A DNA stretch of 64,000 nt from Chengkuizengella axinellae (GCF_030730905.1 NZ_JAVAMP010000013.1:62001-126000), one strand, 5' to 3'; positions 28,021-37,672 are shown, numbered from the stretch's first letter. The notes: a model not told the origin generated them from the letters alone. Numbers and translations are program-made.

Positions 28021-29538
28021 CTACTTACCTCCTGTTGCTGCTACCATTATTTTCTCTTGCGTTGCATCTTTATAATCAAACTCACCTGTGAGTTTTCCTT
28101 CATTTAATACTAAAACTCGATGGCTTATTCCTAGTACTTCTGGCAATTCAGATGAGATCATAATAATCGCTACACCCTTTTTGATCAGCTCATTCATGAT
28201 ATTATAAATCTCAAATTTAGCACCAACATCAATACCACGTGTAGGCTCATCCACAATAAGCACTTTAGGTTCGGTCATCAACCATTTCCCTAAAACGACC
28301 TTCTGTTGATTTCCACCACTTAAGTTTCCGACTATACTTTCAACAGATGGGGCTTTGATTCGCAATGATTGATGGTATAATTTTGAATGCTTGATCTCTT
28401 CATTTTCACTAATCACACCATACGGTGAAATCCATTTTAAGCTTGGAAGGGTAATATTGTTTTGAATACTCATGCCTAAAACCAAACCATATTTCTTACG
28501 ATCCTCTGATACTAATGCAAGACCCTTTTTAATCGCATGTTCGGTATTTTTAATCTTTACTTTCTCTCCATCAATTTCAACCTCGCCACTTGTCAAACCA
28601 GCGTAGGTTCCAAATAGACTCATGACTAATTCAGTACGACCCGCTCCCATCAAACCAGAGATACCTAATATTTCCCCTTTTTTCACTTCAAAGGACACAT
28701 CGTCTATCAAGTATTTACCTGCTTGATCGGGATCTTTCACAGAATAATTTTTAACTGATAGTACTACATCCCCTGGATTGGCTTCTACACGTGGGAATCT
28801 TTCCGTTAATTCACGTCCAACCATTAATGAAATCACCTTGTCTTCATCAATATCCGCTGTGTCATGTGTTGCTACTGTTTGCCCATCCCGTAAAATCGTA
28901 ATGGAATCTGCAATATCAAATACTTCATTTAACTTGTGAGAAATATATATGCAAGTTACACCGCGTTTCTTGAACTCTCTTAGTATATTTAATAATATCT
29001 CAACTTCTTTTTCTGTAAGTGCTGCGGTAGGCTCGTCTAATATCAAAATATTTGCATTCTTCGATAGCGCCTTTGCAATTTCAATTAGCTGCTGCTGACC
29101 AATTCCTAATTCACCCGTAATTTGGTCAGGTCTAATTCCTTCCAATCCTACTTGAGCTAACCATTTTTCTGTCTCACTGTACACATAATCCCATTGAATG
29201 ACGCCTAGCTTTTGAGGTTCATTTCCTAAAAATAAATTCTCTGCAACCGTCATCCCTCTTACCATCGCCAATTCCTGATAAATAATCGCTATCCCAGCTT
29301 CTTCAGCATCTCTTATATTCGTAAAGGCTTTTTTCTCCCCATCTACGAGGATTTCACCCTCATAGGTTCCCTCTGGATACAAGCCGCTTAAGACTTTCAT
29401 TAAGGTTGATTTCCCTGCACCGTTCTCCCCACATAATGCATGAACCTCACCTTTGCTTACTTTAAATGTCACTTCATCCAAAGCTTTTACACCAGGAAAT
29501 TCTTTGGTGATTTGTTTCATTTCCAACGCAATTGTCAT
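28021..29538 (-). CDS. xylG: sugar ABC transporter ATP-binding protein, two ABC domains (XylG/GguA type)
   Basis: 505 aa, duplicated ABC ATPase. Domain 1: Walker A GENGAGKS near 38-45, signature ELGIGQQQLIEIAKAL, Walker B LILDEPTAAL. Domain 2: degenerate P-loop GLMGAGRTELVMSLFG, signature LSGGNQQKVVLGKWL, Walker B LIVDEPTRGIDVGAKFEIY. Energises sugar import together with the adjacent permease. Good site GAGGGGAG before ATG. Separated from the binding-protein gene by 250 bp with a strong hairpin. Confidence 0.92.
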   Translation of the reverse strand: MTIALEMKQITKEFPGVKALDEVTFKVSKGEVHALCGENGAGKSTLMKVLSGLYPEGTYEGEILVDGEKKAFTNIRDAEEAGIAIIYQELAMVRGMTVAENLFLGNEPQKLGVIQWDYVYSETEKWLAQVGLEGIRPDQITGELGIGQQQLIEIAKALSKNANILILDEPTAALTEKEVEILLNILREFKKRGVTCIYISHKLNEVFDIADSITILRDGQTVATHDTADIDEDKVISLMVGRELTERFPRVEANPGDVVLSVKNYSVKDPDQAGKYLIDDVSFEVKKGEILGISGLMGAGRTELVMSLFGTYAGLTSGEVEIDGEKVKIKNTEHAIKKGLALVSEDRKKYGLVLGMSIQNNITLPSLKWISPYGVISENEEIKHSKLYHQSLRIKAPSVESIVGNLSGGNQQKVVLGKWLMTEPKVLIVDEPTRGIDVGAKFEIYNIMNELIKKGVAIIMISSELPEVLGISHRVLVLNEGKLTGEFDYKDATQEKIMVAATGGK

Positions 29539-29729
29539 TTTTGTTCTCCCCTCTGTATAGTACTTGTTGCAAAAAACTCGATTTTAACCTCGAGAAGATC
29601 AGTAATAATATTCTTATTCATTTCATGCCTTTTTTTGAGGATAGAATCTTTTACAATAGCCACCTATCCTAAGAATCCTTCTGATTGGAAAAGGCATGTT
29701 CATTTTATCCTATTCCTTTCCTATCCTCT

Positions 29730-29772
29730 AAAAAAGGGGGGGAAGTGAAGGAATTAATCCTTCATTTTCCCC
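29730..29772 (-). terminator. attenuating hairpin between binding protein and ATPase genes
   Basis: On the minus strand GGGGAAAATGAAGGA pairs with TCCTTCACTTCCCC, then CCTTTTTTAG. Probably a partial terminator and mRNA 3' stabiliser that keeps binding-protein expression above ATPase and permease. Confidence 0.75.
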
Positions 29773-29788
29773 GCTAAAAGATTAAAGA

Positions 29789-30850
29789 TTATTCTGCGTA
29801 TACATCCTCTTCAGAGTGGAACCCATCAGCTATAACAGTTTCATCAATGTTATCTTTACTAACTGGGATTGGATCTAAAAGAATAGATGGAACATCTTTA
29901 AAGTCATTGTTTACAACTTTTTCAGTTTCAATAGTTTTACCGTTTGCTAAGTCAATTGCTAATTGAGCAGAATTATAAGCTAAATCTTTGATTGGCTTAT
30001 AAACAGTCATTGTTTGTGTGCCTTCAACGATTCTTTGAATTCCAGCAAGCTCAGCATCTTGCCCAGATACAGGAACTTGACCCGCTAATCCTTGTTGCTC
30101 TAATGCTTGGATAACTCCACCAGCTGTACCATCGTTTGCAGCAACTACTGCATCAATGTTGTTTTCGTTTACAGTTAATGCATTTTCCATATTTGCTAAT
30201 GCATTTGCAGGATCCCAACCTTCAGTAAACTGCTCATAAACGATTGTAATATCACCTTTATCAACTAATGGTTGAAGAATGTTCATTTGACCTTGTTTAA
30301 ATAAGTGTGCATTGTTATCCGTATCTGCACCCTCGATTAATACATAATTTCCAGTTGGTGCAGCTTCTACGATTGCTGTAGCTTGCATTTCACCTACACG
30401 CTCGTTATCAAAAGAAACATATAGATCTACATCCGCTTCTTTAATTAAACGGTCATAAGATAAAACTTTGATTCCAGCTTCGTGAGCTTTTTCAACAATT
30501 GCTGCTGCTGCTTTAGCTGAATGAGGAACAACAACTAATACGTCTACCCCTTGGCTTATTAAATTCTCAGCTTGAGAAATTTGTTTTGCATCGTCACTGT
30601 TTGCAGATTGAACTAATACTTCAGCACCTAACGCCTCTGCTTTTTCAACAAAGAAGTCACGGTCTCTTTGCCAGCGCTCTTCTTGTAATGTATCCATTGA
30701 GAAACCGATTACAATCTTATCGTCACTTGATTCACCATCGTCACTTCCTCCGCCTTCTGTTCCTTCATCGCTGTTACCACAAGCAGCTAATGAAAATACA
30801 AAAACTAAAGCAAGCAACAATACCCCAAACTTTTTAAACTTTGTGCTCAT
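29789..30850 (-). CDS. xylF: sugar-binding lipoprotein of the ABC importer (XylF/ChvE type)
   Basis: 353 aa. Lipoprotein signal peptide with LAACGNS (Cys24), acidic Ser/Gly linker, then a type I periplasmic-binding fold: IVIGFSMDTLQEERWQRDRD, LSYDRLIKEADVDLYVSFDN, AVVAANDGTAGGVIQALEQQ, VSGQDAELAGIQRIVEGTQ. This matches ChvE/XylF (xylose, also glucose/arabinose). Captures the sugar outside the membrane for the permease. AAGGAGAGG before ATG. Promoter region carries a cre-like palindrome. Confidence 0.9.
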   Translation of the reverse strand: MSTKFKKFGVLLLALVFVFSLAACGNSDEGTEGGGSDDGESSDDKIVIGFSMDTLQEERWQRDRDFFVEKAEALGAEVLVQSANSDDAKQISQAENLISQGVDVLVVVPHSAKAAAAIVEKAHEAGIKVLSYDRLIKEADVDLYVSFDNERVGEMQATAIVEAAPTGNYVLIEGADTDNNAHLFKQGQMNILQPLVDKGDITIVYEQFTEGWDPANALANMENALTVNENNIDAVVAANDGTAGGVIQALEQQGLAGQVPVSGQDAELAGIQRIVEGTQTMTVYKPIKDLAYNSAQLAIDLANGKTIETEKVVNNDFKDVPSILLDPIPVSKDNIDETVIADGFHSEEDVYAE

Positions 30851-30897
30851 TTGTACCTCTCCTTTTTAATATAAGTATTTACACAATTAAGATTATC

Positions 30898-30913
30898 AAG
30901 AAATCGCTTTCTT
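30898..30913. promoter_or_regulatory. cre-like palindrome upstream of xylF
   Basis: AAGAAATCGCTTTCTT: near-symmetric, differs from the CcpA cre consensus (TG-N-AANCGNTT-N-CA) mainly at the two outer bases. It lies about 50 bp before the xylF start, just upstream of TTGATA. Catabolite repression would fit a sugar importer; binding is inference. Confidence 0.4.
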
Positions 30914-31035
30914 GTGATGTTCAATCGTCTGTACTTTTTTGGTATATCCAGCATTTTTTTAAGTTCATATAGAGAGAATCTTGCTTTCAATGAAGTTTTG
31001 TACTGAATCAACACTCCATTAGACTTCTATTACAT

Positions 31036-31062
31036 AAAGAAAACTCGCCGATTGGCGAGCCT
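31036..31062 (-). terminator. terminator after the chemoreceptor gene
   Basis: Stem CTCGCC / GGCGAG with loop of 4, followed on the minus strand by TTTTCTTT. Confidence 0.75.
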
Positions 31063-31118
31063 TATAGGCAAAGATAGAAAAGACAGATGGGTAATTATCA
31101 ATTCTAGGATTTCTTCTA

Positions 31119-32840
31119 CTACAATTTATTGTTAAATTGTGCTACTAGTTTTCTAAGAGATTCTGCCTCATGAGACAGTTGTTTTGTTTGATCTAAAATA
31201 TGTTCTGTATTCGCTTGCTGTTGCTGAGATGAAGCTGCAACCTCTTCATTAGAAGCAGACTGTTCTTGCACAAGACCATTGATATTATCAAAAATAACAA
31301 CAATTTCTCTCACATTTTCCAAAACAAAACTTGCTTCTTCCTTCGTTAATTCACCATTCGTTTTCACCTTGTTGTTCAATTCAAAAATCAAACTAAACGT
31401 ATCTTGCAGCTCCTCCATGCTTTTGCTTCCTTGTCGTATAATTTCAGTACTTTGATCTGATTGCTGAACAATTTCGATTAACTTCTCCTGTATTTCTTGA
31501 ATTAAAGCTACAATATTTACGGATGAATGACTCGTTTGTTTGGACAGCCCCCTAATTTCTTTCGCGATTACTGCAAACCCCTTCCCATGCTCTCCAGCGC
31601 GTGAAGCTTCTATGCCTGCATTAATTGATAATAAATTAGTTTGACGAGACACTTCCTCAATGATGGTGTTAATTTCCTCTATTTTCTGTAAAGTTTGTTG
31701 GAAATACTGGATGGATTGGTTAGTTACATTTGTTTGCTTCTTTATTTGCTCCATTTGATTTAATAAATCTTGAACTTGTTTATTCCCTTTTTCAGAGTAT
31801 CCATCCGCATTTTTAGCCAATCCATAAGTTTCCTCTGCATAGGAAGCAACAGAACTTAACTTGTCGTAAGATTGTTGTAATGAAGTTTTAGTATCTTGCG
31901 TTTTTTCACTCTGTATAATCGATTGATCGCTCATGTTAACTGCCGCAGATGATATTTCGTTGGAAGCAAGTGACAGTTCCTGGCAATGAGTCGTGATTTG
32001 TTTTGAAGAGGATACAACATGTTCCGTTGAATTGCGAATTTGAGACACCATATTGTTGATCGTTTCTAAAATTTTATTAACATAATCCCCAGTATCCTGA
32101 ATTTCATCTCCAGAATGAATGTTCACACGTTCACTAAGGTCTCCTTTTGATTCACTTAAATCCTTCAACACTTCATTTATTTTACCAATCGGATTCATAA
32201 CGGAACGAGTTGTCCAAATAGAAAGGAAAACAGATAAAACAATAACTACAATCATAGAAATCAACGTAAAGCTACGGCTTAACTCATATTGAGACTGATT
32301 GCTTTGCACCACACCATTCATGCCATCTAAGCTAATCTCAATTAATTCATCTAAAAGTACATGAAGATCCATATAATTACGATAAGCATTTGTCTCATAA
32401 ATATATTGTGCACCCGCTGCATTCCCATTCTGAACTTGCTCTATCATGTTCATATGAGTAGCTTGATAGGCTTCAAATTGCATCTGAAACACAGAAGCTG
32501 TTTTTTTACCCTCATCTGATAACGAATGTAATAAATAGGAGTCAACAGCTTCCGTTAATTCTTGTTGTTTTTCCTCCATTCCACTTACTACATCAGCGGT
32601 CTGATTTGCAAGGTATAATCCTTCTATCTCCCTATACTCTTGTGCAATTAATTTAATTTGATATGCTTCTGAAACAGTCGGCATCCAAAAGTTTGTGATA
32701 ATCTTTGTGTTTTCATTAGACTTATTGCCTGATAATAAGAAAAACAGTCCACCGAAAATAATAAAGAGACATAACAACCCAAATGCGATACTTAGCTTAA
32801 TTCGAATAGATAGCTTTGCTTTCATCTTATCATTCTTCAA
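31119..32840 (-). CDS. methyl-accepting chemotaxis protein
   Basis: 573 aa from TTG at 32840, placed behind AGGGGAAGG; the longer frame starts in that site. TM1 at about 16-37 and TM2 at about 180-200 bracket an extracytoplasmic four-helix-type sensor (40-180). HAMP follows (TRSVMNPIGKINEVLKDLSE), then the signalling coiled coil with hairpin tip NLLSINAGIEASRAGEHGKG and FAVIAKEIRGLSKQTS. Reports to CheA/CheW. Located directly behind the sugar two-component genes (gap 35 bp), it probably senses the same sugar or its binding protein. Confidence 0.92.
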   Translation of the reverse strand: MKNDKMKAKLSIRIKLSIAFGLLCLFIIFGGLFFLLSGNKSNENTKIITNFWMPTVSEAYQIKLIAQEYREIEGLYLANQTADVVSGMEEKQQELTEAVDSYLLHSLSDEGKKTASVFQMQFEAYQATHMNMIEQVQNGNAAGAQYIYETNAYRNYMDLHVLLDELIEISLDGMNGVVQSNQSQYELSRSFTLISMIVVIVLSVFLSIWTTRSVMNPIGKINEVLKDLSESKGDLSERVNIHSGDEIQDTGDYVNKILETINNMVSQIRNSTEHVVSSSKQITTHCQELSLASNEISSAAVNMSDQSIIQSEKTQDTKTSLQQSYDKLSSVASYAEETYGLAKNADGYSEKGNKQVQDLLNQMEQIKKQTNVTNQSIQYFQQTLQKIEEINTIIEEVSRQTNLLSINAGIEASRAGEHGKGFAVIAKEIRGLSKQTSHSSVNIVALIQEIQEKLIEIVQQSDQSTEIIRQGSKSMEELQDTFSLIFELNNKVKTNGELTKEEASFVLENVREIVVIFDNINGLVQEQSASNEEVAASSQQQQANTEHILDQTKQLSHEAESLRKLVAQFNNKL

Positions 32841-32875
32841 ACAACCTTCCCCTCTCATTCTATTCTATTGTGCAG

Positions 32876-34420
32876 TCACTTATTTTTTCTATATTCCGTA
32901 GGAGAAACACCGTATTTCTTTTTAAAAACCCTACTGAAATAATTTGGATCTTTATAGCCAATTTCATATGTAATTTCTTTCAAACTGATTTGTGGGTCTT
33001 TCATTAATTGGATTGCACGTTCAAGCCGACATTGTGTTAGGAAATCAATATAGTTGGTTCCAAACTGTTCTTTAAAAAGCTTGCTTACATAATAAGGACT
33101 TAATTTCACATAGTCTGCAAGCATTTCTAAGGATATTTCATGGTTCGCATTTTCATAAACGTAGTTCTTCATTCTTGACAGTAAATCTGGTGCAACAGGT
33201 GCACTCATCTCTTCAAATGGCTGAATCATTTTTCTTAAGATGACATTGGCTTCTGTTTTTAATTGTTGCACATTTTCAATATGAGAAAAAATAAGAGGAC
33301 TCTCAACATCAAAACCCATTTCATTCATATTTCGACTAATCAACCATAATACTTGTAAAACTCTTTGTTGGATTTCAATGAAAGGCCTTTTGCTCGATTC
33401 ATAGTTTATAATCAACTGATTCATTAATTCAAGCAATTGATTTACGCTACCTTTTCTTGTTTCTTCTAAAATGCTTTTTTCTAAATCTAGATCTAAAGTA
33501 CTTGAATGTGAACTTAATTTATTCAAATCCTCGTAAAATAAATGTTTGGCAGGTAAATCTAAATCTGCTGACGCTAATAACGCTTCATGATAGGAGCTTT
33601 GAATGTTTTCAATTTGAACGCAGGGTTTCCCAACACCAATAAAAAAATGCATGCCTTCAAAGCGATTTGAAAAATTAAACAATCTTCTAATTAAACTAGA
33701 CGCATGAGAGCGATAAGTTTTATCTTGATCTGGAATCACAATAATCGGTATATGTTTACCAGACAAAGCACCTACGAAACCGTTCTCTTCTTGATGAAAA
33801 AAATGTTTCATTTCTCGATATAACTCCAAAAAGCGACTTGAATCTGATGCTTCCGATTGAATGACAAGCAAAAGCACGTATGTATTTTCAATGTCAGACA
33901 TGCCGAGCAACTCTAGCATTTCATCCAATTGTATTTCTTGCATATGCTCAAACAACAATTGTGTGACCAAGTCCGCTTCTACTATAGGCAATACCTTTTC
34001 AAGACGCTCCTCACTTTGCAGTCGAACCTCCCTTTCCTTTTTTTCACAATTAATTTCCTCTAATACTTTTTTTACAGCCTTCACAATGTCAACAGGTCTG
34101 CTGGGTTTAAGTATGTAATCTTTCACCTGCAATCGAAGAGCAGTCCTTGCATATTCAAAAGTATCATATGCCGATACCATTATAAATCGGACAAAAGGTG
34201 AAAAATCTTTAATTTTTCTTACAGCATCCAATCCATCAACCTCTGGCATTCTTATATCCATCATGATAAGATCTGGCTCTAACTGCTCTGCCATTTCAAT
34301 TGCTTTTTTACCGTTGCTAGCCTGTCCAACAATCTGGATATTATCAATATGCTTTTCTAGAATTTTTTGCAATGCCATTCTCTCTATTGCTTCATCATCT
34401 ACGATGAGGATTTTATTCAT
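32876..34420 (-). CDS. YesN-type response regulator with AraC DNA-binding domain
   Basis: 514 aa. Receiver domain 1-120 with Asp8/Asp9, phospho-acceptor Asp55 (LIMMDIRMPEVDGLD) and conserved Lys in ILKPSRP. A middle linker domain (about 150-400), then a C-terminal AraC double HTH (415-512): HEISLEMLADYVKLSPYYVS and LKEITYEIGYKDPNYFSRVF. Overlaps the kinase gene by 4 bp. Expected target: the xylF promoter next door. Similar regulators control sugar uptake in Clostridium and Geobacillus. Confidence 0.93.
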   Translation of the reverse strand: MNKILIVDDEAIERMALQKILEKHIDNIQIVGQASNGKKAIEMAEQLEPDLIMMDIRMPEVDGLDAVRKIKDFSPFVRFIMVSAYDTFEYARTALRLQVKDYILKPSRPVDIVKAVKKVLEEINCEKKEREVRLQSEERLEKVLPIVEADLVTQLLFEHMQEIQLDEMLELLGMSDIENTYVLLLVIQSEASDSSRFLELYREMKHFFHQEENGFVGALSGKHIPIIVIPDQDKTYRSHASSLIRRLFNFSNRFEGMHFFIGVGKPCVQIENIQSSYHEALLASADLDLPAKHLFYEDLNKLSSHSSTLDLDLEKSILEETRKGSVNQLLELMNQLIINYESSKRPFIEIQQRVLQVLWLISRNMNEMGFDVESPLIFSHIENVQQLKTEANVILRKMIQPFEEMSAPVAPDLLSRMKNYVYENANHEISLEMLADYVKLSPYYVSKLFKEQFGTNYIDFLTQCRLERAIQLMKDPQISLKEITYEIGYKDPNYFSRVFKKKYGVSPTEYRKNK

Positions 34421-35865
34421 TTTGTATCATCCTTCCTCCTCTTTGGTAGCATGAGTGTGATTTTGGTCCCTTTATCTGGAATGCTTGAAATTTGTATAAC
34501 ATCATGCACTCCATAATGCAGCCTTAATCTGTTAATCACATTGCTAGTCCCAATTCCAGTAGAATGTCCCTTATATTCATTAGACAGGTTACCCTTTAAT
34601 ATCGCATTTACTTGTTCCTCCGACATTCCTTTTCCTATATCTTCAATACAAATCATAACGTGCTCTGGTTGATCCTTGATGATAATGTGAATTTCTCCAC
34701 CTTCCTCAGAGGGTTCAATCGCATGGATAAAAGCATTCTCAACAAAAGGTTGAATCGTTAAAGAGGGTATCTCAAAAGAAAAACATTTGCCGTCTATATC
34801 AATGCCATACTGCACTCGATCAAAAAATCTCGCTTTTTGAATCGCCAAATACTCCTGCACGCCTTTCATTTCCTCGAGTATAGTTACGGTTGTCCCCATT
34901 TGCCTTAAGTTATATCTCAATAAATTCGAAACAGAAGTAATCAGATCACTAGTTTCATACGCTTCCTCTAAATAAGCCTTTTTAGATAACGTATTCAAAG
35001 TATTAAATAAGAAATGAGGATTAATCTGGCTTTGCAAGCTTTTTAATTCACTTTCCTTTAAAAGCAGTTTATGTTCATTCAAATCTCTTTCAATTTTAGC
35101 CTTTTCCTTCATTTCTCCGATCAGTTTTTTTATGTCGTTTCGCATGTGTTCAAATACATTGGCTAAAAATCCAATTTCATCATTGCTGTTTATGTTAATT
35201 TTTCGATCAAATTTTCCTCTGGAAATCTCTTTGAAAGCTAAGGTTAATTTTAAAATAGGACGTGTGATACTGCCTGTGAACAAATACGAAAACAGCAACA
35301 GAAGAAAAGAGGTCATTAATAAAACCCAAAACCCCATTTTTTCTAAATTGGAACTTTGTTCAATAATAGAGCGATAAAACTGATTGTATGTTTTCAACTC
35401 TTTGTTCAAAATGGTGAGTGTCATTTCAGAAATATAGTCCGATATTTTAGTTGCTTGATCTAGATGTGATGCTGCTAATTCCTGACGTTCATTCTCAAGA
35501 GAGACTAACACCAACTCTGTCAGCTCTAATTGACTGTCGATCATATTTTCATAATCCATTAACTCCATGTAATTATCTGCATTTCGCAACGATTTCAATT
35601 GACCCTTCGTAATTTGCATTTCTATTTTTTTATTTTCATATAAATAAAGCTGTTCATCTGTAGGGTCTAGAATATACTGGTGCAAATTAGCGATCAGATT
35701 TTCACTTAAATGTGAAGCTTGGTTCATAAGCAAATATCTTTGCAATATTTGATTGTACTGTTCAATCGTTTTTTGATTATGATAGCTCATAAACAGCCAT
35801 ATGCCCAACATCATAACCCATATAAATAGAGACAATAATATGATTTTTTTTTGGATTGTATTCAT
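34417..35865 (-). CDS. YesM/LytS-type sensor histidine kinase
   Basis: 482 aa. TM1 7-27, extracytoplasmic helical region 28-178, TM2 179-198, HAMP (TGSITRPILKLTLAFKEISR), His_kinase domain with His284 in LQSQINPHFLFNTLN, and HATPase with FVENAFIHAIEPS, CIEDIGKGMSEEQ, GIGTSNVINRLRLHYG. It should phosphorylate the YesN-type regulator encoded next to it. The small outer domain suggests that the signal comes through the upstream sugar-binding protein. 4-bp overlaps on both sides make a tight operon. Confidence 0.93.
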   Translation of the reverse strand: MNTIQKKIILLSLFIWVMMLGIWLFMSYHNQKTIEQYNQILQRYLLMNQASHLSENLIANLHQYILDPTDEQLYLYENKKIEMQITKGQLKSLRNADNYMELMDYENMIDSQLELTELVLVSLENERQELAASHLDQATKISDYISEMTLTILNKELKTYNQFYRSIIEQSSNLEKMGFWVLLMTSFLLLLFSYLFTGSITRPILKLTLAFKEISRGKFDRKININSNDEIGFLANVFEHMRNDIKKLIGEMKEKAKIERDLNEHKLLLKESELKSLQSQINPHFLFNTLNTLSKKAYLEEAYETSDLITSVSNLLRYNLRQMGTTVTILEEMKGVQEYLAIQKARFFDRVQYGIDIDGKCFSFEIPSLTIQPFVENAFIHAIEPSEEGGEIHIIIKDQPEHVMICIEDIGKGMSEEQVNAILKGNLSNEYKGHSTGIGTSNVINRLRLHYGVHDVIQISSIPDKGTKITLMLPKRRKDDTK

Positions 35866-36830
35866 AAGTCAGACTCCGTTATCACTTTGCTAGGAGTATA
35901 GTAATATTTATCCAGCGGTATTTCTTTCCCTTCTAACCATTTCAGCATCTTCACCATGCTATTGACTCCGATCTCTTTTGGATGATGTTCTAATGTCGCC
36001 TTAATCACCCCATCTTTTAACAAATCTATTATTTCCGAATTATTTTCAAAAGTATAAATAGAGTAGTTATCGATTCTCGACCTCATCTTAATCGTTTTAA
36101 CAATTTGGCTCGCTGCATTTGAATTTAGTGCTACAATATGTTTGCAATTTGGATTCTCATTTAAAACAGAAATAGCCTCATATTGATCAGATTTTATAGA
36201 GTCAGTAAACGCATAAGGTGTTCCCAAATCAATTCCGTCATTTTCTAATAAAGTATCCAAAACCCCATGTTGTCTCATTTTCTGTAAGTTTATCGAATCT
36301 TCTCCAGCCACAAAACATACTTTAGCTGGTGTATTTACAGTGTTCTCAATATACTCCGCTATCTGTATTCCTTCCTTATAATGATCAACACCCACATAAG
36401 TCCTTCTTAGACTGTCTGGTGCATCTGATCCAATGGTAATCACCGGAATCCCTTTAATAGAGGCCTGATCTACAACCTCAGTGAAATCTGGATGGTCTAT
36501 GCCTTGTACAAGAATCCCATCCACTTTTGAAGCGATTGCAATTTCAATTTGTTTGATGACTTCACTCTGATTGGTACGGTATGTTCCCCAAACATCCAAA
36601 GCAGTATTGTTATTTTCTGCAATAAATTCAGCACCGGCGACAAGCTCATCCCAAGATACGTTACCTAAGCGATCCGATATTAACACAATTCGATATTTAT
36701 TTAAATCGTTTTCATTAAGATCTGAATAAAGGACTGAATTATCCTGATACATATTAATAATAAAGTAAGCAGAGATGACCATTGTCACAAGACACCCAAT
36801 AGATAAAGCTATGATGATTGCATTTCTCAT
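35862..36830 (-). CDS. membrane-anchored sugar-binding sensor protein
   Basis: 322 aa. One uncleaved N-terminal helix (4-27, no lipobox) anchors a type I periplasmic-binding fold: YRIVLISDRLGNVSWDELVA, KVDGILVQGIDHPDF, GIPVITIGSDAPDSLRRTYV, NCKHIVALNSNAASQIV. First gene of the sensor operon, overlapping the kinase gene by 4 bp. In Clostridium beijerinckii XylFII-LytS-YesN and Geobacillus AraPSR, such a protein relays sugar binding to the kinase. Here the ligand is probably xylose; that is inference from neighbours. Confidence 0.85.
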   Translation of the reverse strand: MRNAIIIALSIGCLVTMVISAYFIINMYQDNSVLYSDLNENDLNKYRIVLISDRLGNVSWDELVAGAEFIAENNNTALDVWGTYRTNQSEVIKQIEIAIASKVDGILVQGIDHPDFTEVVDQASIKGIPVITIGSDAPDSLRRTYVGVDHYKEGIQIAEYIENTVNTPAKVCFVAGEDSINLQKMRQHGVLDTLLENDGIDLGTPYAFTDSIKSDQYEAISVLNENPNCKHIVALNSNAASQIVKTIKMRSRIDNYSIYTFENNSEIIDLLKDGVIKATLEHHPKEIGVNSMVKMLKWLEGKEIPLDKYYYTPSKVITESDL

Positions 36831-36950
36831 TTGTTTACCCTTTCACAACGATACATGTCATTTTTTCAATTTACCACGTTCTACATGCTGTAAAACTCCC
36901 TCTTCTTCAAGAGGGAGATAACAACTTGCTTTTCACCTGATAAGACCATC

Positions 36951-36990
36951 TAACTTTCAACGGGAGATAAAACTCCCACTGAAAGCAAGA
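36951..36990. repeat. dispersed hairpin repeat, copy 1
   Basis: CTAACTTTCA-ac-GGGAG-ataaaa-CTCCC-ac-TGAAAG. Shares CTAACTTTCA and CCCACTGAAAG with the copy at 49985-50025. Lies between the divergent sensor operon and the yneK-like gene. Confidence 0.55.
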
Positions 36991-37116
36991 TTCACTTTAT
37001 TGTAACACATCGTTAACGTAGGATGAATGATCAAAAAGGCTATGCTCGAAATTTGCGAAAAAATAAGATATAATTTTAATCAGCAAGTGTATTTTTGTTA
37101 TGAGGTGAAAAAATTA

Positions 37117-37548
37117 ATGTCAACAGGGTTTTCATGGTTTATTTTTGTATGGGTATTTATTCTGATCAGCTTTATGTCAATTGGCGGATATTTCATGTTT
37201 AGAAAATTTTTAAAAGTACTTCCACAGGCTGATGGCAAATCCAAATTGGATTGGCAAAACCACTATGTTGAAAAAAGCAGGCATTTATGGACTGAGGAAT
37301 CCAAGGACTTTTTAGAAGAATTAGTTTCTCCTGTTCCTACTGCCTTTCGTGATATTGCAAAACATACTATTGCTGCTAAAATAGGACAGGTTGCACTTGA
37401 ACATAATGCATCTGAGGTTACACGAGAACATTGTATTGAAGGTTATATATTAGCAACACCGAAAAGAGATTATCGAAGTTTAATCACTTTTCTTGAAAAA
37501 AATAAAATTGATTATTCAGCTTATAAACATTTGTTAAAAAAAGCATGA
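37117..37548 (+). CDS. yneK: DUF2621 (YneK-like) membrane protein
   Basis: 143 aa from ATG at 37117, which has GAGGTG 8 nt upstream; the 30 upstream codons of open frame have no site. One N-terminal membrane helix (about 4-26, FSWFIFVWVFILISFMSIGG) and a soluble tail with LDWQNHYVEKSRHLWTEESK and PSPVPTAFRD-like SPVPTAFRDIAKHTIAAKIG. Resembles the Bacillales YneK family of unknown function. A strong terminator follows. Confidence 0.75.
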   Translation: MSTGFSWFIFVWVFILISFMSIGGYFMFRKFLKVLPQADGKSKLDWQNHYVEKSRHLWTEESKDFLEELVSPVPTAFRDIAKHTIAAKIGQVALEHNASEVTREHCIEGYILATPKRDYRSLITFLEKNKIDYSAYKHLLKKA

Positions 37549-37569
37549 TGAAACACCATCATTACTTTG

Positions 37570-37603
37570 AATCCTCTTCAGTTCATTGAAGAGGATTTTT
37601 TGT
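37570..37603 (+). terminator. terminator of the yneK-like gene
   Basis: Stem AATCCTCTTCA / TGAAGAGGATT then TTTTTG. Confidence 0.85.
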
Positions 37604-37644
37604 ATTTTAATCTCAAAATTCTCAACCACTGGTAAAAAAAGTTT

Positions 37645-37672
37645 TTGAAGAACTTTCTTAATGTGTTAAAAT
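37645..37672 (+). promoter_or_regulatory. promoter of permease unit 1
   Basis: TTGAAG, 16 bp, TAAAAT. The surrounding stretch (about 37624-37700) closely resembles that upstream of unit 3 (about 40474-40550), sharing ACCA-TGGTAAAAAAAG and ATGT/GTGTTAAAATATTCA. Confidence 0.45.
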
